DNA of 64,000 nucleotides from Casuarina equisetifolia (lineage: Eukaryota; Streptophyta; Magnoliopsida; Fagales; Casuarinaceae). The notes under the pieces are model-generated. The model did not search any database and was not told the origin of the DNA. It saw nothing but the letters and a program-made list of their open reading frames with translations. How positions within the stretch are numbered: position 1 is the stretch's first letter; every line of letters begins with the position of its first letter. Below, piece after piece: positions 10,489 to 22,954 of this stretch. Position numbers and translations under genes: made by a program. Location: assembly GCA_028551475.1 (NCBI GenBank), contig CM052356.1, forward strand, positions 28,237,884 to 28,301,883. Reading direction: 5' to 3'.

Positions 10489-11675
10489 TTCAAAGGTCCT
10501 AACTTTTTTCTACACAACTATGTAGCTGCTGTCTCGGACATTTCTTTTGAGTGTTTATTGTTTTCAAATGTTTTGATGAGCTCCATGTAGACAGGTTGAA
10601 TCAGACTTTGGGTGCAGTTGTATGAGGCTGGTGGTCCAGTGTTTCAAAAAGTTGAAACACGTAGGATTTGTTTTGACTTGTGTTTGGATTTGCCCAGATC
10701 TCTCAATTAAAGCTAAATTGATAGCAAACCTTTACGCTCAAGGTCAAGTATGAAACTTGGTATTGAAACTTAGTTTGTTCTTATCATAGTTGGATAAAAG
10801 TCGCAAGAGTTTCTTTAACAGGTATGTTTACTATTTGAAATTATAAAGTACTACTGAATTTGTTTTCTAAATCATAGAATAACTTCTTTCACTCCAAAGG
10901 TTATTATATTTGTACACTTCATTTAATGAAATGTGAATATGCCATTTTTAAGTTAAAAATAAGTTTAACTCAACTTATGCTTTAGTTATATTATGAAATC
11001 ACTTAAAATAAATGACTTAGAATATAATGAATGATATAATTTGAGTTAAGTAAATTTGCAATCGTTATAGTATATATATATATATATGTAATCAATTTGA
11101 GGTCAAGATTATTGAAACCATCAGCAAGATTGGTGCTTGTGAAAATTAGGCAAACTAGCAAGTGTTGATTTGTAATCCTACATCTTTATAGTTAAGTTAA
11201 AATTGTGTTTGTGCAATCACTAGGTTTTGGGAGTTCAAAATAAACTGAAATGGGAAAAAAAACAAGAAATAAACTAAAAAAGTAATAATTAAGATAATCT
11301 TTGATAATATAAAGAAAGTAAAAGATGAAAGATTAACTTTAAAGAAAATAAAAGAGATATAAACTTACTAGTTCAATTATGTACTATAAATTATCTAAAA
11401 GAGAAGATAATGCAACATAAGTTGTGTGCAAATTGGTTCTCAATTTCACAAAGATCCCAAGTAACTATTCCTTTTGGTTTAATTTAGTTTAGTAATTAAC
11501 TTGAATTTAATTTCAAATTCTTAAAATTGGAACCAATCATTCAATCGAATTCTTAGGATAGAATATTATGTTACTTGATCCAATACAAACAAAATATAGG
11601 ATGGTGAAAAACTACAATTTTAACAGCAATCCCAAATCACTTCAAACTGATACAAGAAATAAAACTTGAAATAGA
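10489..11675. other. 3' flank of the 13549 ankyrin gene, no gene
   Basis: AT-rich sequence shared with 15050-16060 and 32540-33100, with a short (TA)n run near 11072-11087. It is the common 3' flank of cluster genes and has no coding signal. Confidence 0.6.
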
Positions 11676-13549
11676 CTAGATATTCACCGGATGAGAAACC
11701 TGTGACGGAGCAGATGTTCCCTTGCATTTGAAAAAGAGTAACTTATTGATCACCCAAGAGACTAGACGGACCACCCAGGAGAGTAGACGGACTATATGAA
11801 TCACCGTCACAGTCACGATCAGCCCCAACAAGATATATAATACATGCATCTTCTCCAAAAAATTATCAAGGCCCGGACTCATAGTCACCATACCCGCTGC
11901 CATAATATAGGTAAAGCAGACAGACACGATTGCGATGGACATGGCTACTGTTAAAAACCATATGACCAACTTGCTCTTTAGGGGAAATCCACTAATGGCC
12001 AACAGTACTACGGACATCGAAGCCAAGAAAGAGATGGTATTGCTCCATATAAAGACGTCGTAGCGACCATCAGAATAAGATAAAATCGCAGTGCCAGCAT
12101 AACATGGGCCATCCACACACATGGTATCATTCTTTGAAGTTGTAGTTGCTTGCCAAACGCCGCCAGGTGGGTTGGTCCCCGCTTGGAAAGACATGGTTGC
12201 TATTACAGTGGCTACTACCATCAATGTGCCACGCGTCTCTTCCAGCCAATTACGATGGTATTTGAATGTTTTTAGAAAGTCTTGCCACCATCTCCCACAC
12301 CTTGGTCGGGTTGATCGTTCGAACTGCACCGGAGCTTCGTCAACAGGAACATGAATCGGCGTCGTTAGGTCTATAGATCTCCTAACCCCGGCCTCTTTTA
12401 GCATGTCTTGGATTTCATAAGATCTAAAGTCCCTTGCATAGATCTCTAAGACGTCGAAAGCCGTGTTGCCAACTCTATTCACGGCATTAGCCTCCTTTTT
12501 CATCTCCGAGATGGAAAGCAAATATTTTATGGTCTGCATAAAAACAACAATAGATTTCTTTAGACAATCATTTACTAAAACTCTAAAAAACATTTCGAAA
12601 AACAATAACAATACAATCAGTGTACAAATTGCATAATATAAAGCAAAAAGCTAGCAAGATATTTTAAATTTGAATCAAACACTCTTTGACTTATTTTATA
12701 GTTCTTAGGTGACCGATATAAGAATTGCTTTAGACGAAGGGATATCTCCTATTATTGTTCGGTATGCATAATAATGAAGCAATTCTTCTGCTCATTGTTT
12801 TTCGAACACATATCTTTACATTTCAGAATTCATATCTCGTTATTTCTATATACATTCTGTATGGAAAAGAAAAACAAAAAAGAGAACCGACATTTCACAA
12901 CATTGATGTTATGATACTTCACATCTTACTAGAAAGAAATATGTTGTTAAGGTACCTTAATTTGCTTAAGCATCACAGCCAAATGCAATATGGTGTTGCC
13001 ATCTTGGTCTTTGGAATCAAGGAACAATTCAGCAAGGTTGGCAAATTCCACTAAGGACTTTAGAGCATCCAAATGATTATGTCGAACACACAAGTGCAAC
13101 ATACTATCTCCATCAAGATTCACTTGGATAGAATCTCGTTTGACAATAATTAACTCTTTTAAAATAGCTACTCGTCCTCTAATTGTAGCTAAGTGAAGAG
13201 GAATCCGACCATGTTGATCAGAGACTAAGCAAACGTCTGTATTCACTTGTAATAAAATTTTTACAATCTCGGTGTGACCCTCAGCAGAAGCTAAGTGAAG
13301 AGGAGTCCTTCCCAATGAATCCACCTCTTCTGCAAACTTTGGTTTCTTATTGACAAGAACTCTAGTAAATTCCAGGTGGCCAAGTAAAGCTACTATGTGT
13401 AAAGGAGTCTCACTACAAGAAGAAAGTGAGACTTTGTGAAGGATGAGAGCATCCTTTTGGATCAATGTGTTCAAGGTATTCACACATCCAGTAAAAGAAG
13501 CTTCATAGAGTGCTACCATATTCTCTTCTTCATCGTGCCTTCTATCCAT
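11676..13549 (-). CDS. Ankyrin-repeat/PGG domain membrane protein (intact)
   Basis: Exon 1 is 13549-12956 and exon 2 is 12533-11676 (GT donor, AG acceptor, phase 0), giving 483 residues. Residues 1-198 carry about five ankyrin repeats, e.g. TPLHIVALLGHLEFTR, TPLHLASAEGHTEIVKILL and DGNTILHLAVMLKQIK. The PGG domain begins near residue 296 (NWLEETRGTLMVVATV), with NPPGGVWQ at 319-326, then three more hydrophobic stretches and the tail APSQVSHPVNI. Family members sit in membranes, and some (ACD6, BDA1) act in immunity and cell death. This copy's function is inferred from family only. A 21-bp tandem duplication (11751-11792) adds seven residues in the last membrane segment compared with the paralogues. 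A TATA motif lies at 13673. No defects are seen; it is one of two intact copies in the window. Confidence 0.9.
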
Positions 13550-13672
13550 TCCTCAACGGTGATGTGAAAAGTAAAGAAACTTCAGCAAGAAATTGGAGAT
13601 TTACTAGAACCGAATGCTGGGTGAACTGCTAGAGAGGGGTGACCTTTACTACCCAAGTCTCACTTGGAACGA

Positions 13673-13677
13673 TATAT
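13673..13677 (-). promoter_or_regulatory. Probable TATA box of the intact ankyrin/PGG gene
   Basis: TATAT on the minus strand lies about 125 bp upstream of the ATG at 13549, at the position conserved across the cluster. Confidence 0.5.
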
Positions 13678-14189
13678 CAGAAAGCAAATGGGTAAGAATC
13701 TAGGATGACGCCCATTGACGCAGCACAAGGCAACGAAAGTTAAGTCTGGTAGGCACAACGTAAATCGAGGAATGGCCCTGAAGTCAAGATTGAGAAGGAG
13801 CTAGGAAACAATCAGTGTTTACATTTGCGCAAATCATTGTACGTTAGGGTAAGTTATGGGAATGACCTTGAAGTCCAAGTCTAGTCTTCCACACGGTTAT
13901 AAATAAAGAGAAGGAGAAAGTTCAGGGAGCATTGAGGTCAGTCAAAAATTGAGAAAGACCGTGGGTAAACATGTCACTGTGTTAAACTGCTCTTTTGAAA
14001 AGAAAGGGGAGACAAAAGTTCTTGTAGTTCCGAGGGGAATCTCAAGTAAAGTTGCTTTAAGCTTGAGAAAAAAACAGAAAAGTTAAAGTAGCACACGTCG
14101 TAAGCTTTATTTCCTTGAGGACGATTGGTACGATTGTTACGATTGATCTCCCATGTTGCATGCTTTTGTCTCATAGTTTCACTTAAATG

Positions 14190-14960
14190 AACAACCAACG
14201 AAATTGGACTTTAAGGTTGTTGGTGAAAATAAGACGTTCAGCATAAAAACCAAGTACTTGGAAAGTCGGTGTGATCAGAAGGCCAAAACTCTGGCAGGTT
14301 CTTTCACATGCACTCTGTAACAGTCGTCGGGTCTGCAATTAGGTGAGAAGAAGTTTAGATCAAGAAGCTAAAGAATAGACAACCGGCAAGCAGTTAAAGG
14401 AAGTAGGTGAGAAGTCGAACTCGGACTCGGATTAGTTGTGCTGTCGTATTCTCTCTTAACTCTTGCAACTAAACAATACAAAGGTATGTTCGGCTACTTA
14501 TATACAAGAAACAAGGAGCTTTGAGACCAAAAAAAAAGATGAGAAGGAAGACAATAAATATCCAGGAGAGAGAAGATAAGAAGGAGACAAAATAGACATC
14601 CAAAAAGAAACAAGTGGTCTTCGTTGAAGCACGTTGCTCTTCTGACATGTTTTAACTTCTACACGCTTTCCATGGACTTTTCTGCAGTATCTGAACAACG
14701 GTACATCAAATTGCTTTCCATTCCTTCTCTGTTGAGCTCTTTTCCGAGTGAAGTTACGCCTTCTTTCATGCTTGCCGAGCAGGACTCCTTCGAGACTTTT
14801 CTTGATACATTGACAAGGTGAAGAACTGAGAATGAGAGGCACGTGAAGTCTTCCAGTCTAGGACTTGGGACATGTGTATGGGTTGCACAAAAATAGTTGG
14901 GCAAGTTCTCCAGCGCACAGCATTATAGACAACGGTTTTAGAAAGAACCTATTCACACTA
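14190..14960 (-). pseudogene. Subtilisin-like protease C-terminal fragment 3, interrupted
   Basis: Two pieces (about 14190-14340 and 14821-14960) match the protease relics at 8338-8690 and 29225-29640. They are separated by a 470-bp insertion. Right of the fragment the sequence follows the flank of copy 2 to about 15050. It then jumps into the ankyrin-gene 3' flank, omitting the PP2C 3' exons found at the same place in the other two modules. Confidence 0.75.
14346..14815 (-). mobile_element. Probable solo LTR inserted in a protease relic
   Basis: The 470-bp segment is absent from the two sister copies of the protease relic and is flanked by aggtg (14341-14345 and 14816-14820). Read on the minus strand it begins TGTCAATG and contains an LTR-like promoter region with TATATAAG near 14502. 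The far end does not show a clean CA, so the solo-LTR reading is likely but not certain. No coding part. Confidence 0.5.
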
Positions 14961-15049
14961 TCTTTTAAGGTCAGTTACAGCTTCCCTTCCAAAAATTTAT
15001 GGACAAAAGTTTTAGAAAGAAAGCATTATAGACATGTATTGCTTAAGCT

Positions 15050-15409
15050 CTTTACGCTCAAGGTCAAATATCAAACGTAGTATTGAAACTTAGTTTGTTT
15101 TTCTCATAGTTGGATAAAAGTCGCAAGAATTGCTTTAATTGGTATGTTTACGATTTTGAAGTTATAAGATAGTATTGAATTAGTTCGTTAAACCATAGAA
15201 TAACTTCTCTCACTCCAAAGGTTACTATTATTTATATATTCAATTTAATGAAATGTGAGTATGTCATTTTCAAGTTAAAAGTAAGTTTTATTCAACTTAT
15301 GTTTTAATTAGATTATGAAATTACTTAAAATAAGTGACATAGAATAAGGTGAATAATATAATTTAAGTCAAGTAAATTTGTAATTGTTACAGTAGTTTAT
15401 AAACTTATA

Positions 15410-15447
<38 letters not shown>

Positions 15448-16061
15448 TGGCATTAACTAAATTTATCATGTAATTAGTGTGACCAATTTGAGGCCAAGAT
15501 TATTGAATCCATAAGCAAGATTGTATTTAGATAAAATAGCAAGTTAGATTTGTAATCCCACATCTTTATGGTCAAGTTAAAATTGTGTTTGTGCAATCAC
15601 TAGCTTTTGGGAGCTAAAGTAATTGAAATGGGAAAAGGATAGACAAGAAATAAACTAAAAGAATAACAATTAAAATAATCTTTGATAATTTAAACAAAGT
15701 AAAAGGTGAACAAATAATCTTAAAGAAAATAAAAGAAATATAAATATACTAATTCAATTATGTATTGTAAATAATCTAAAAATGAAGAAAACACAACATA
15801 AGTTTTGTGCAAATTGATTCTCGAGTTCACAATGATCCCAAATAATTATTTCTTTTGGTTTAATTTAGTTTAGTAATTAGCTTAAATTTATTTTCAGATT
15901 CTAATAATTAGAACTAATGATTCAATCTAGTTTTTAGGATAGAATATCATGTTACTTGATCCAATACAAACGAAACAAAATTTGATCCAATAAAAAACCA
16001 CAATGTTAACAGGAAGCCCAAATCACTTCAAACTGATACAAGAAATAAAAATTGAAATTAA
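15050..16061. other. Ankyrin-gene 3' flank with (CA)n microsatellite
   Basis: The sequence matches 10730-11670. A perfect (CA)n run lies at about 15413-15444. No gene seen. Confidence 0.6.
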
Positions 16062-16416
16062 CTAGATATTCTCCGGATAAGAAACCTGCGATGGAGCAAA
16101 TGTTCCCTTGTATGTGAAAACGAGTAACTTCTTGATCACTCGAGAGAGTAGACGGATTACATGAATCACAACGACAGTCAAGATCAGCCCCAACAAGATG
16201 TAGAGCACATGCATCTTGTCCAAAAAATTTTCGAGACCCGGACTCGAAGATGACACCATACCCGCTGCTAGAAAATAGGTAAAGATGACAGCCACGATTG
16301 CGATGGACATGGCTGCTGTTAAAAACCATATGACCAACTTGCTCTTTAGGGGAAATCCACTAATCGTCAACAGTACTACGGACATCGATGCCAAGAAAGA
16401 GATGGTATTGCTCCAT
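16062..16416 (-). pseudogene. Ankyrin/PGG exon 2, C-terminal third only
   Basis: The minus strand encodes the last three membrane segments of the PGG domain: SMSVVLLTISGFPLKSK, WFLTAAMSIAIVAVIFTYF, VLYILLGLILTVVVIHVIRL, then FAPSQVSYPENI and a stop. The frame is open, but the exon is cut at about 16416, where it joins PP2C intron sequence. The first PGG segment, the ankyrin exon and the promoter are absent. Confidence 0.85.
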
Positions 16417-16644
16417 AAGTATCTTGCATGATTTCGTCATTTTCTTTCCTGATTATTTCCTCCACACGCAATCTAATAAAAAACCAGTGGGGAGAAAGAA
16501 AAGAAAGAAAAATCATTATATGATTCTCCTCTATGTTAGCAACACCTGTAGTCATCTGATTTAGCAGAAGAACAGTAGTTGCATTGTAATACTTTTGTAT
16601 TCTGTCCTTCTTGATTTATTGCTGTGTGTTCAATGGTGTTGCAG

Positions 16645-19600
16645 TTGGATGTAAAAGCAGCCAAACGAGCTATACTTGACGGTATTAAATCACTTTTGGG
16701 AATCTGTTTGGATAGTTGCGATCAATGATTTCCCATTAGAAATTTATGTATCCTCTTGCTTATTATATAAGGATTCTAATTTGGAATTTTCTTTTTCCTT
16801 ACTTTGGTTTTCGAAAAACTGATGAAGCACTTCTTCAAGAGAGTGTTGCTGGTAAAGATCATTACTTAAAACTTAAGTTCTCAACTTTATTTCACTAAAA
16901 ACATTAGTTATGGTTTTAATACAGTCGGTAAATTTTAATCTTTTCAAATAATTTGCCCTTGAAAGTGTAATTTTTCTCTGAATTAAGAAATAGTCAAATG
17001 AAAAATTCTGCTTTATAAGATTTAATTTGACATACCTATACATAGACAAATGCTGCTGTGACTCAATATTTGAATTATAAACCGCATTTAGTAGTTTGGA
17101 GATGTGAGGCTCTAAGCTAGTACCTTTATTAATTTGAAGCGACCATGAAGCATCAATTCTGTTGTTAATTAACATCAGAAAGCTTTATAGCTTTTTCTGG
17201 TGGAGTGAACTTAAAATTTTTCTTAGTTATGCGAACTTGTTCTTGTTGCCTGCTAGCTCAATCAATTTTACTGAATAATATTCTTTTCTTTCACTTCATC
17301 ATCCTGTGAACCGCATATTGTATGCTGGATCTGTATCAGGTCATTTATTATTATTATTATTTTTCATTGTTTCTAGTTTTAGAATTCATCATACTAAGGG
17401 CTCAAATTGCATAGTGTTTTACTTGGAAATGTGTTCTCACCCCTTGTGCTTTATACATTTTTTATCAGGGGGTTGGCAGGATGGTGCAACTGCTGTGTGT
17501 GTTTGGGTGATGGGACAAACGGTTAGTTTGCAATTATCGACCTTCTTATTCTGTTCTTCTAAAATTAGGAAGGTTAAATATTAAATATTTGTTCAGATAG
17601 TGCTTAGCAAGTTGTCTTTCATATTTTAAGATATAGTTAATATAACATTATAGAATTGTTAGAACTCATATTGATCTAGTGTTCTTTGATATCATTATTA
17701 ATGGTATAAGCTTTTTTTATTGTGTGACTCTTGGAAGTGTTGCCTTTTTAATTTTTCGTAATGGTTTAGTTGCATAATAGTTATGGGCTTAATTTCATAT
17801 TAGTGTACAAGTTGTATTACTTGTAAATTGGAATAGTTATTGGATTGTGACATTAGACATCTTATCAATGACAAAAGTGTTCGTGACTTGCTTTCTGCAT
17901 TGCATTAATATCTTTTTGCCACATGCTATGATGGTTGATACTTGTATGTAGGTTGGTATTCTATGTCTGTTTTCCTACTTCCACTGTGATAGAACTGTTT
18001 GCAAGTTGGAAAGAGAGACTTAATTGTTGTCGGAAACGTAAAGACTGATGGAGAGTTCCTTTTTGCACTATATGGGTAATTTGGTGTGGAAAGAGTAGTC
18101 TGCTTTCATCTTGTATAGTTGAGTGGAAGTGATGAAGAGCTGAATGGAAACTTTAAGTTATTTCCTTTGGCTTATTGTTTAAATGGTGTGTGCTTTGAGA
18201 AGTTTATATTGCATTCATTTTTTGATTTCATAGCTGTTCTAATTTATTTGTGTTCTAGTTGTCCTGCACGATTCTTTCTTCCTTTAATACAAATTTATTT
18301 ACTTAATAAAAGAGATAACTGCTGATGGAAATTCAAGGCAAAAGAGTCTCAATTATCTTCTTTTGCTTCAGCTGACAAAATTAGTATTGAGTAAAAATGT
18401 TGTATCCTAGTCATAGGATGTTTTTAAGTACTTCAGAAAGAAGGAGAAAAGGCATCACCTTGCCTACAAGCCTAGTTGTTAGTTATTTTTAAGAGGCACT
18501 GTTCTCTATCTAGGTTATCACTGGCATCAAGATGAGAAATGAAATTTTTTTTTTCCAAATCTTTAGAAAGACTTCTTTCTCAGCTAAAACCCAGGCTATA
18601 TACTTTTCAGAGGTGGGACTAATACTTTTGCTTATTCGGAGTTTCTCTCTCCCTCCCCTATTTCTCTCTGTCTCAAAGGGGCTGAGATGGGTTAAGATCA
18701 TGATGGTTGTATAATTGAAGAAAGGAACATCCGGCTAATGTATGTTATCCCAAGTTATATGCCATGCAGGCATTTTTTGCTTCTTCGTTAGATGTACAAA
18801 TGACGCAATGTGGCAGACATAAGATCATGGAGATTGCATAAACAAGGACAATAAAAATCTGGTTTACATTGCATCTGGATATATGCCATGTAAGTATTTA
18901 ATACCGTTTTCTAAGATGTCTGATGAACCAAGTAAGTTTTTGGTGCATTTTGAGGACATCTGTAGATAAATGCCCTTGGCTTCTTGCAAATGGATGATGG
19001 GCTAACACTATTTTAACTGAGCGTTTTTCCACAGTGAACATTGTATACATTACATTAGCATCTGGGTATATGCCATGCAAGTATTTAATACTGTTTTCTA
19101 AAATGTCTGATGAACCAAGTAAGTTTTTGGTTCATTTTGAAGACATCTGTAGATAAATGCCCTTAGCTTCTTTCAAATGGATGATGGGCTAATGCGATTT
19201 TAACCGAGCGTTTTCCCCACAGTGATAATTGTATACATTACATCTATTGCTAATGTACCTTGGTTAGTCTTATTTCGTTTTCTACAACGTTTTGTGTTGT
19301 ATTGAAATCTCTTGACGTTTTCTATAACGTTTTGTGTTTTGCTAATATACCTTGTGTTCTCTGCTTATGAATGTATTGAAATCTCTTAATTGATACTGCT
19401 AATTGTTGTGTAGGTTTTTGTTGCTAATGTTGGGGATGCAAAAGCAGTGGTAGCACGATCATCTGCTATTGATGGATTGAAGAATGAGTCAGATGGAGGA
19501 AGTTCGCTGAAGGCTATTGTTCTGACTAGGGAACACAAAGCCATCTATCCTCTGGAGCGTGCTCGCATTCAGAAGGTAAGGACTGAATGCACTACAGAAA

Positions 19601-20046
19601 GATACTGGGTTCAGAAGCAAGCAGCATATATATAATTTACAGTAAAGTTGCGGCATTGTAGTCACTATCCATATTCCCTTTCATTTCTTGAAGCCTCTGG
19701 AGTGTATTCATTTCTGTTGTTCTATCCTATTGGAAATATGAAACTAAGTTAAAGCATGAAAAATGTTAAGTGGACAAAAGCGGGAACCTTTATTTTAAAG
19801 TCTGGAGGATAATATGATACTTCGAGAAAACTTCTTCCAGTTTATTGCGAGTTGTTCCTATTTATAGGTTGACTGTCTATGAATCTACTTTGAACTCTAT
19901 CATCTGCACTTGTGTGTTACTTCCTATCATCTGCACTTCTGATAACACACAAGACTTATCAGGCTGGTGGTACAATAAGTTCGAATGGCCGATTACAAGG
20001 GCGGCTAGAAGTTTCACGAGCCTTTGGGGATCGTCAGTTCAAAAAG
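16645..20046 (+). pseudogene. PP2C phosphatase 5' half, five exons in phase
   Basis: Exons are 16645-16681 (LDVKAAKRAILDG), 16807-16851 (FRKTDEALLQESVAG), 17469-17521 (GGWQDGATAVCVWVMGQT), 19414-19575 (FVANVGDAKAVVARSSAIDG and on to ARIQK) and 19963-20046 (SNGRLQGRLEVSRAFGDRQF). Their phases fit and no frame break is seen. DGATAV, GDAK and SRAFGD are PP2C metal-site and core motifs, and the closest family I know is At1g18030. Three things mark it as non-functional: the acceptor before 16807 reads TG instead of AG, the N-terminal exons left of 16645 are missing at a junction near 16416, and the exon expected after 20046 does not follow. The matching 3' exons lie at 29830-32432, beyond about 9.8 kb of foreign sequence. 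Confidence 0.85.
18858..19231. repeat. Tandem duplication, period about 187 bp, in PP2C intron
   Basis: Two head-to-tail copies share atgtctgatgaaccaagtaa, once near 18916 and again near 19103. They differ by a few substitutions. They lie inside the large intron between 17521 and 19414. Confidence 0.75.
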
Positions 20047-20283
20047 GTTTGTAACTCCTATCTTTTCAGAATACCATCGTATGTAGTCTTATGATTTCTT
20101 ATTTTGTATTTTGGCTCAAGAATTTCCCATCTGGCTGCCTTGAGAAAGTTCCAACCCTGTGGCTATTTTTTATTTTTTATTTTTATTTTATTTTTGAAGA
20201 GCTCAACTAAATTGCTGGCATATAAGCATGCCAACCTCCTACTCTCTTCTCTTTCCCTCCCTCGCTTGATATGGCTGCCCTTA

Positions 20284-20790
20284 AAAACCTTACAACTAAC
20301 TTGCTCTTTAGGAGTTGTCTTTAGGGGAAATCCACTAGTGACCAACAATACTACGGACATCGATGTCAAGAAAGAGATGGTACTCCACGATGAAAAGACT
20401 ATGTAGCCATACTTATCAGAGTAAGGTAAAAACCGCGGTGCCAGCCTTCATAATTTCTTGCCAAAAGCTGCCAAGTGGTTTGGTCCCTGCTAGGAAAGAC
20501 GTGGTTTCTATTACAGTGGCCACTACCATCAATGTACCCCGCGTATTTGAATGTTTTAAGAAAGTATTGCCACCATTTCCTACCCCTTGATCGAGTTGAC
20601 TGATCGGACTGCACCTCTTGTGCTTCGTCAGCACCAAATCAATAGGTATAGTCAATGGGGAAGAATTAGGTCTCTATATCTTCTAACCCCAGCCTCTTCT
20701 AGCATGTCTTGGATTTCATAAAATCGAAAATCCGTTGCATAGATCTCTAGGACATGAAAGGCAGTGTTGCCAATTCTATTCACAGCATTA
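20284..20790 (-). pseudogene. Ankyrin/PGG exon 2 fragment, second copy
   Basis: The minus strand matches 6865-7311 and shares its right boundary at cattagctcaatctgag. The first PGG segment reads GTLMVVATVIETTSFLAGTK, followed by an LGSFWQ variant of PPGGVWQ. A stretch of about 30 bp is missing between KTFKY and the membrane segment compared with other copies. It extends further left than copy 1. It carries multiple defects. Confidence 0.85.
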
Positions 20791-21530
20791 GCTCAATCTG
20801 AGTCCTAGGAATTCTGTAGTGTTAAAAGAACTATATCTTAATTGTGAAAGACAACTTGCTAAGCACTATCTAAATAGATATTTAATATTTAAAGTTAGTG
20901 CAGCTTTCTCTATGTACCTCCTACAATGCATATATGAGTGCAGCCTTCTCCACGTACCCCTACAATGCATATATGGATTTCGCTAAGCAAAAAGTACATA
21001 CTTGCTCATCCATACGATGGTACTCATGAATCAATTTTTCAGTTCCTTTTTGGTCTTTGATGAGCGTCCGAATAATGCTGCATTATTCCCTTTTTTTAGT
21101 GGCTTTTCAGTTCTTCTCTCTGTATGTCTATTACGTTACGATGATAGTAATAAAGTTTCCAGCTCTATGGATCTTGTTGAGACGCCCAAGACAAAGGCTT
21201 ACCCAAGCGTACATGATTAAACACAAAACGTCGCTCACAACTTGCACAATGATCGCATTCTCGTGCTGCTGAGAACCCTTCCCAATCTCCTCTTCCATAT
21301 CGTTGACCCAAGGTTTCTTGGGAAAGTTCCCCTTGGTCTTGTAATACTTCTTTTATCCTCTCTCTTTTCAGAAGACAAAATTCTACAACATGTGAGACCT
21401 ATATTACTAAACCCATTACTCAAAAGAATAAAGCATGCAACATGTGCTACCTAACTTTTTTGCTTTTTCTCCAAGCTTAAAGCAATTTTACTTGAGATTC
21501 CAATTGTTTAATTAACCTCCACATTGGAAG
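20791..21530. repeat. Repeat shared with 7312-8080
   Basis: Second copy of the composite block: inverted PP2C intron piece, the ctctacgtacc-type doublet, the signal-peptide-like fragment (about 21060-21270), then ankyrin-gene upstream sequence in plus orientation. Confidence 0.7.
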
Positions 21531-21992
21531 AAATTTCTTATTCACTCATAATTGAAATCCAATGGGAACAACAAGAACTTTTATCTCACCTTTCTTTTCC
21601 GAAGAAAAATTAAAGAAAGTGACACATGTTTGACAAGACTCTTCCTCAATTTTTAATTAACCTTAATGTTCCATGAACTTTCTCCTTCTCTTTATCTATA
21701 ACCACGTGGAAGGACCACAAGACCTTTTGTTTTATTACTTTTCATTTCCACTACTTGAAGAATGAGTTAAAAAATGTGACGTGTTCCCACCCAAATTATT
21801 TGGAAGTTTTTTTAGTTAACCTCCATATTCCAAGAAATTTCTTCTTCACTTAATTGACCTTCAAAAATCTTTTTTATTCCAAACAAAAGTGAAAGCGTGT
21901 CATCAAGGAACGAATGAGAGGACTTCCTTTTGTTGGACAAGATAATGGTTGTAATGATGGCATCATCCCAGACTCTTAGCCATTTGCTTTCT

Positions 21993-21999
21993 TATATAT
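21993..21999 (+). promoter_or_regulatory. TATA motif of the inverted ankyrin copy
   Basis: TATATAT on the plus strand, about 131 bp before the ATG at 22129. This is the same spacing as in the minus-strand cluster genes. Confidence 0.45.
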
Positions 22000-22128
22000 C
22001 GTTCTAGGTGAGACCGTGGCTTTAGGTGGTAAAGGTCTCACTTGTCTAGTAGTTCAGCTAGCACTTAGGTCGTGTTAATCCTCAATTTCTTGTTGAAGTT
22101 TCTTTCCTTTGCACATAGCCGGTGAAGA

Positions 22129-22735
22129 ATGGACAGAAGGTGTGATAAAGAAGAGAATATGGTTGCACACTATGAAGCCTCTTTTACTAGACATGTGAAT
22201 ACCTTGAACACATTGATCCAAAAGGATCCACCCCTCCCTTACAAAGTTTTACTGACTTCTTTTAGTGAGACACCTTTACACATAATAGCTTAGCTTGGCC
22301 ACTTTGAATTTACTAGAGCCCTTGTCACTAAGAAATCAAAACTTGCAAAAGAGATGGATTCATTGGATGAATGCCTCTTCACCTAGCTTTTGTTAAGAGT
22401 CACACTGAGATTGGAGAAGTATTATTGTCGGTGAATATAGATGTTTGCTTAGTCTTTGATCAACATGGGTAGATTTCTTTCCACTTAGCTGCAATTACAG
22501 GATGAGTAGATATTTTAAAATAGTTAACTATTATAAGACAAGATTCTATTTTTGTTGATCTCAATGGAGATATCATGTTACACATGTGCATTCAACATAA
22601 TCATCTAGATGTTCTAAAGTTCTTGGTGGAATTTAGTAACCACAATGAATTGTTCCTTAATTCCAAAGGCTGGGATGGCAACACCATATTGCATTTAGTT
22701 GTGATGCTTAAACAAATTAAGTTATGCTTACAATA
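22129..22735 (+). pseudogene. Inverted ankyrin exon 1, decayed
   Basis: This is the only ankyrin copy on the plus strand. It opens MDRRCDKEENMVAHYEAS and follows cluster exon 1 to MLKQIK-like sequence near 22730, so its length is almost exactly that of the intact exons. Stops and frameshifts interrupt it, the first stop falling after TPLHIIA. No exon 2 follows. About 220 bp to the right, a cluster-type upstream region faces it from the other strand. Confidence 0.85.
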
Positions 22736-22954
22736 TCATATGAACTACTAGAGAAGTGGAAGCTTTCCATTCTTAGTTTTGCTGTAGCCAAATCCTGTGA
22801 AACTATAAGAATGCTTAGTTAGAATGGGATTCCAACCTAGTACCCTTTGAGATTTTAAGAAGATTTGCTCTTTGTAGAGCACAATACGATGAAAGTTGTA
22901 AGCTGTGTTTTGGAAGGACTTATTGTTTATCGTTGGCCTCTATCGTAGAATTTG

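Noticed and set aside
14498-14904. Overlapping frames of 65-114 codons
   Set aside because: They fall in the 470-bp insertion and protease relic, with no protein family match and overlapping on both strands.
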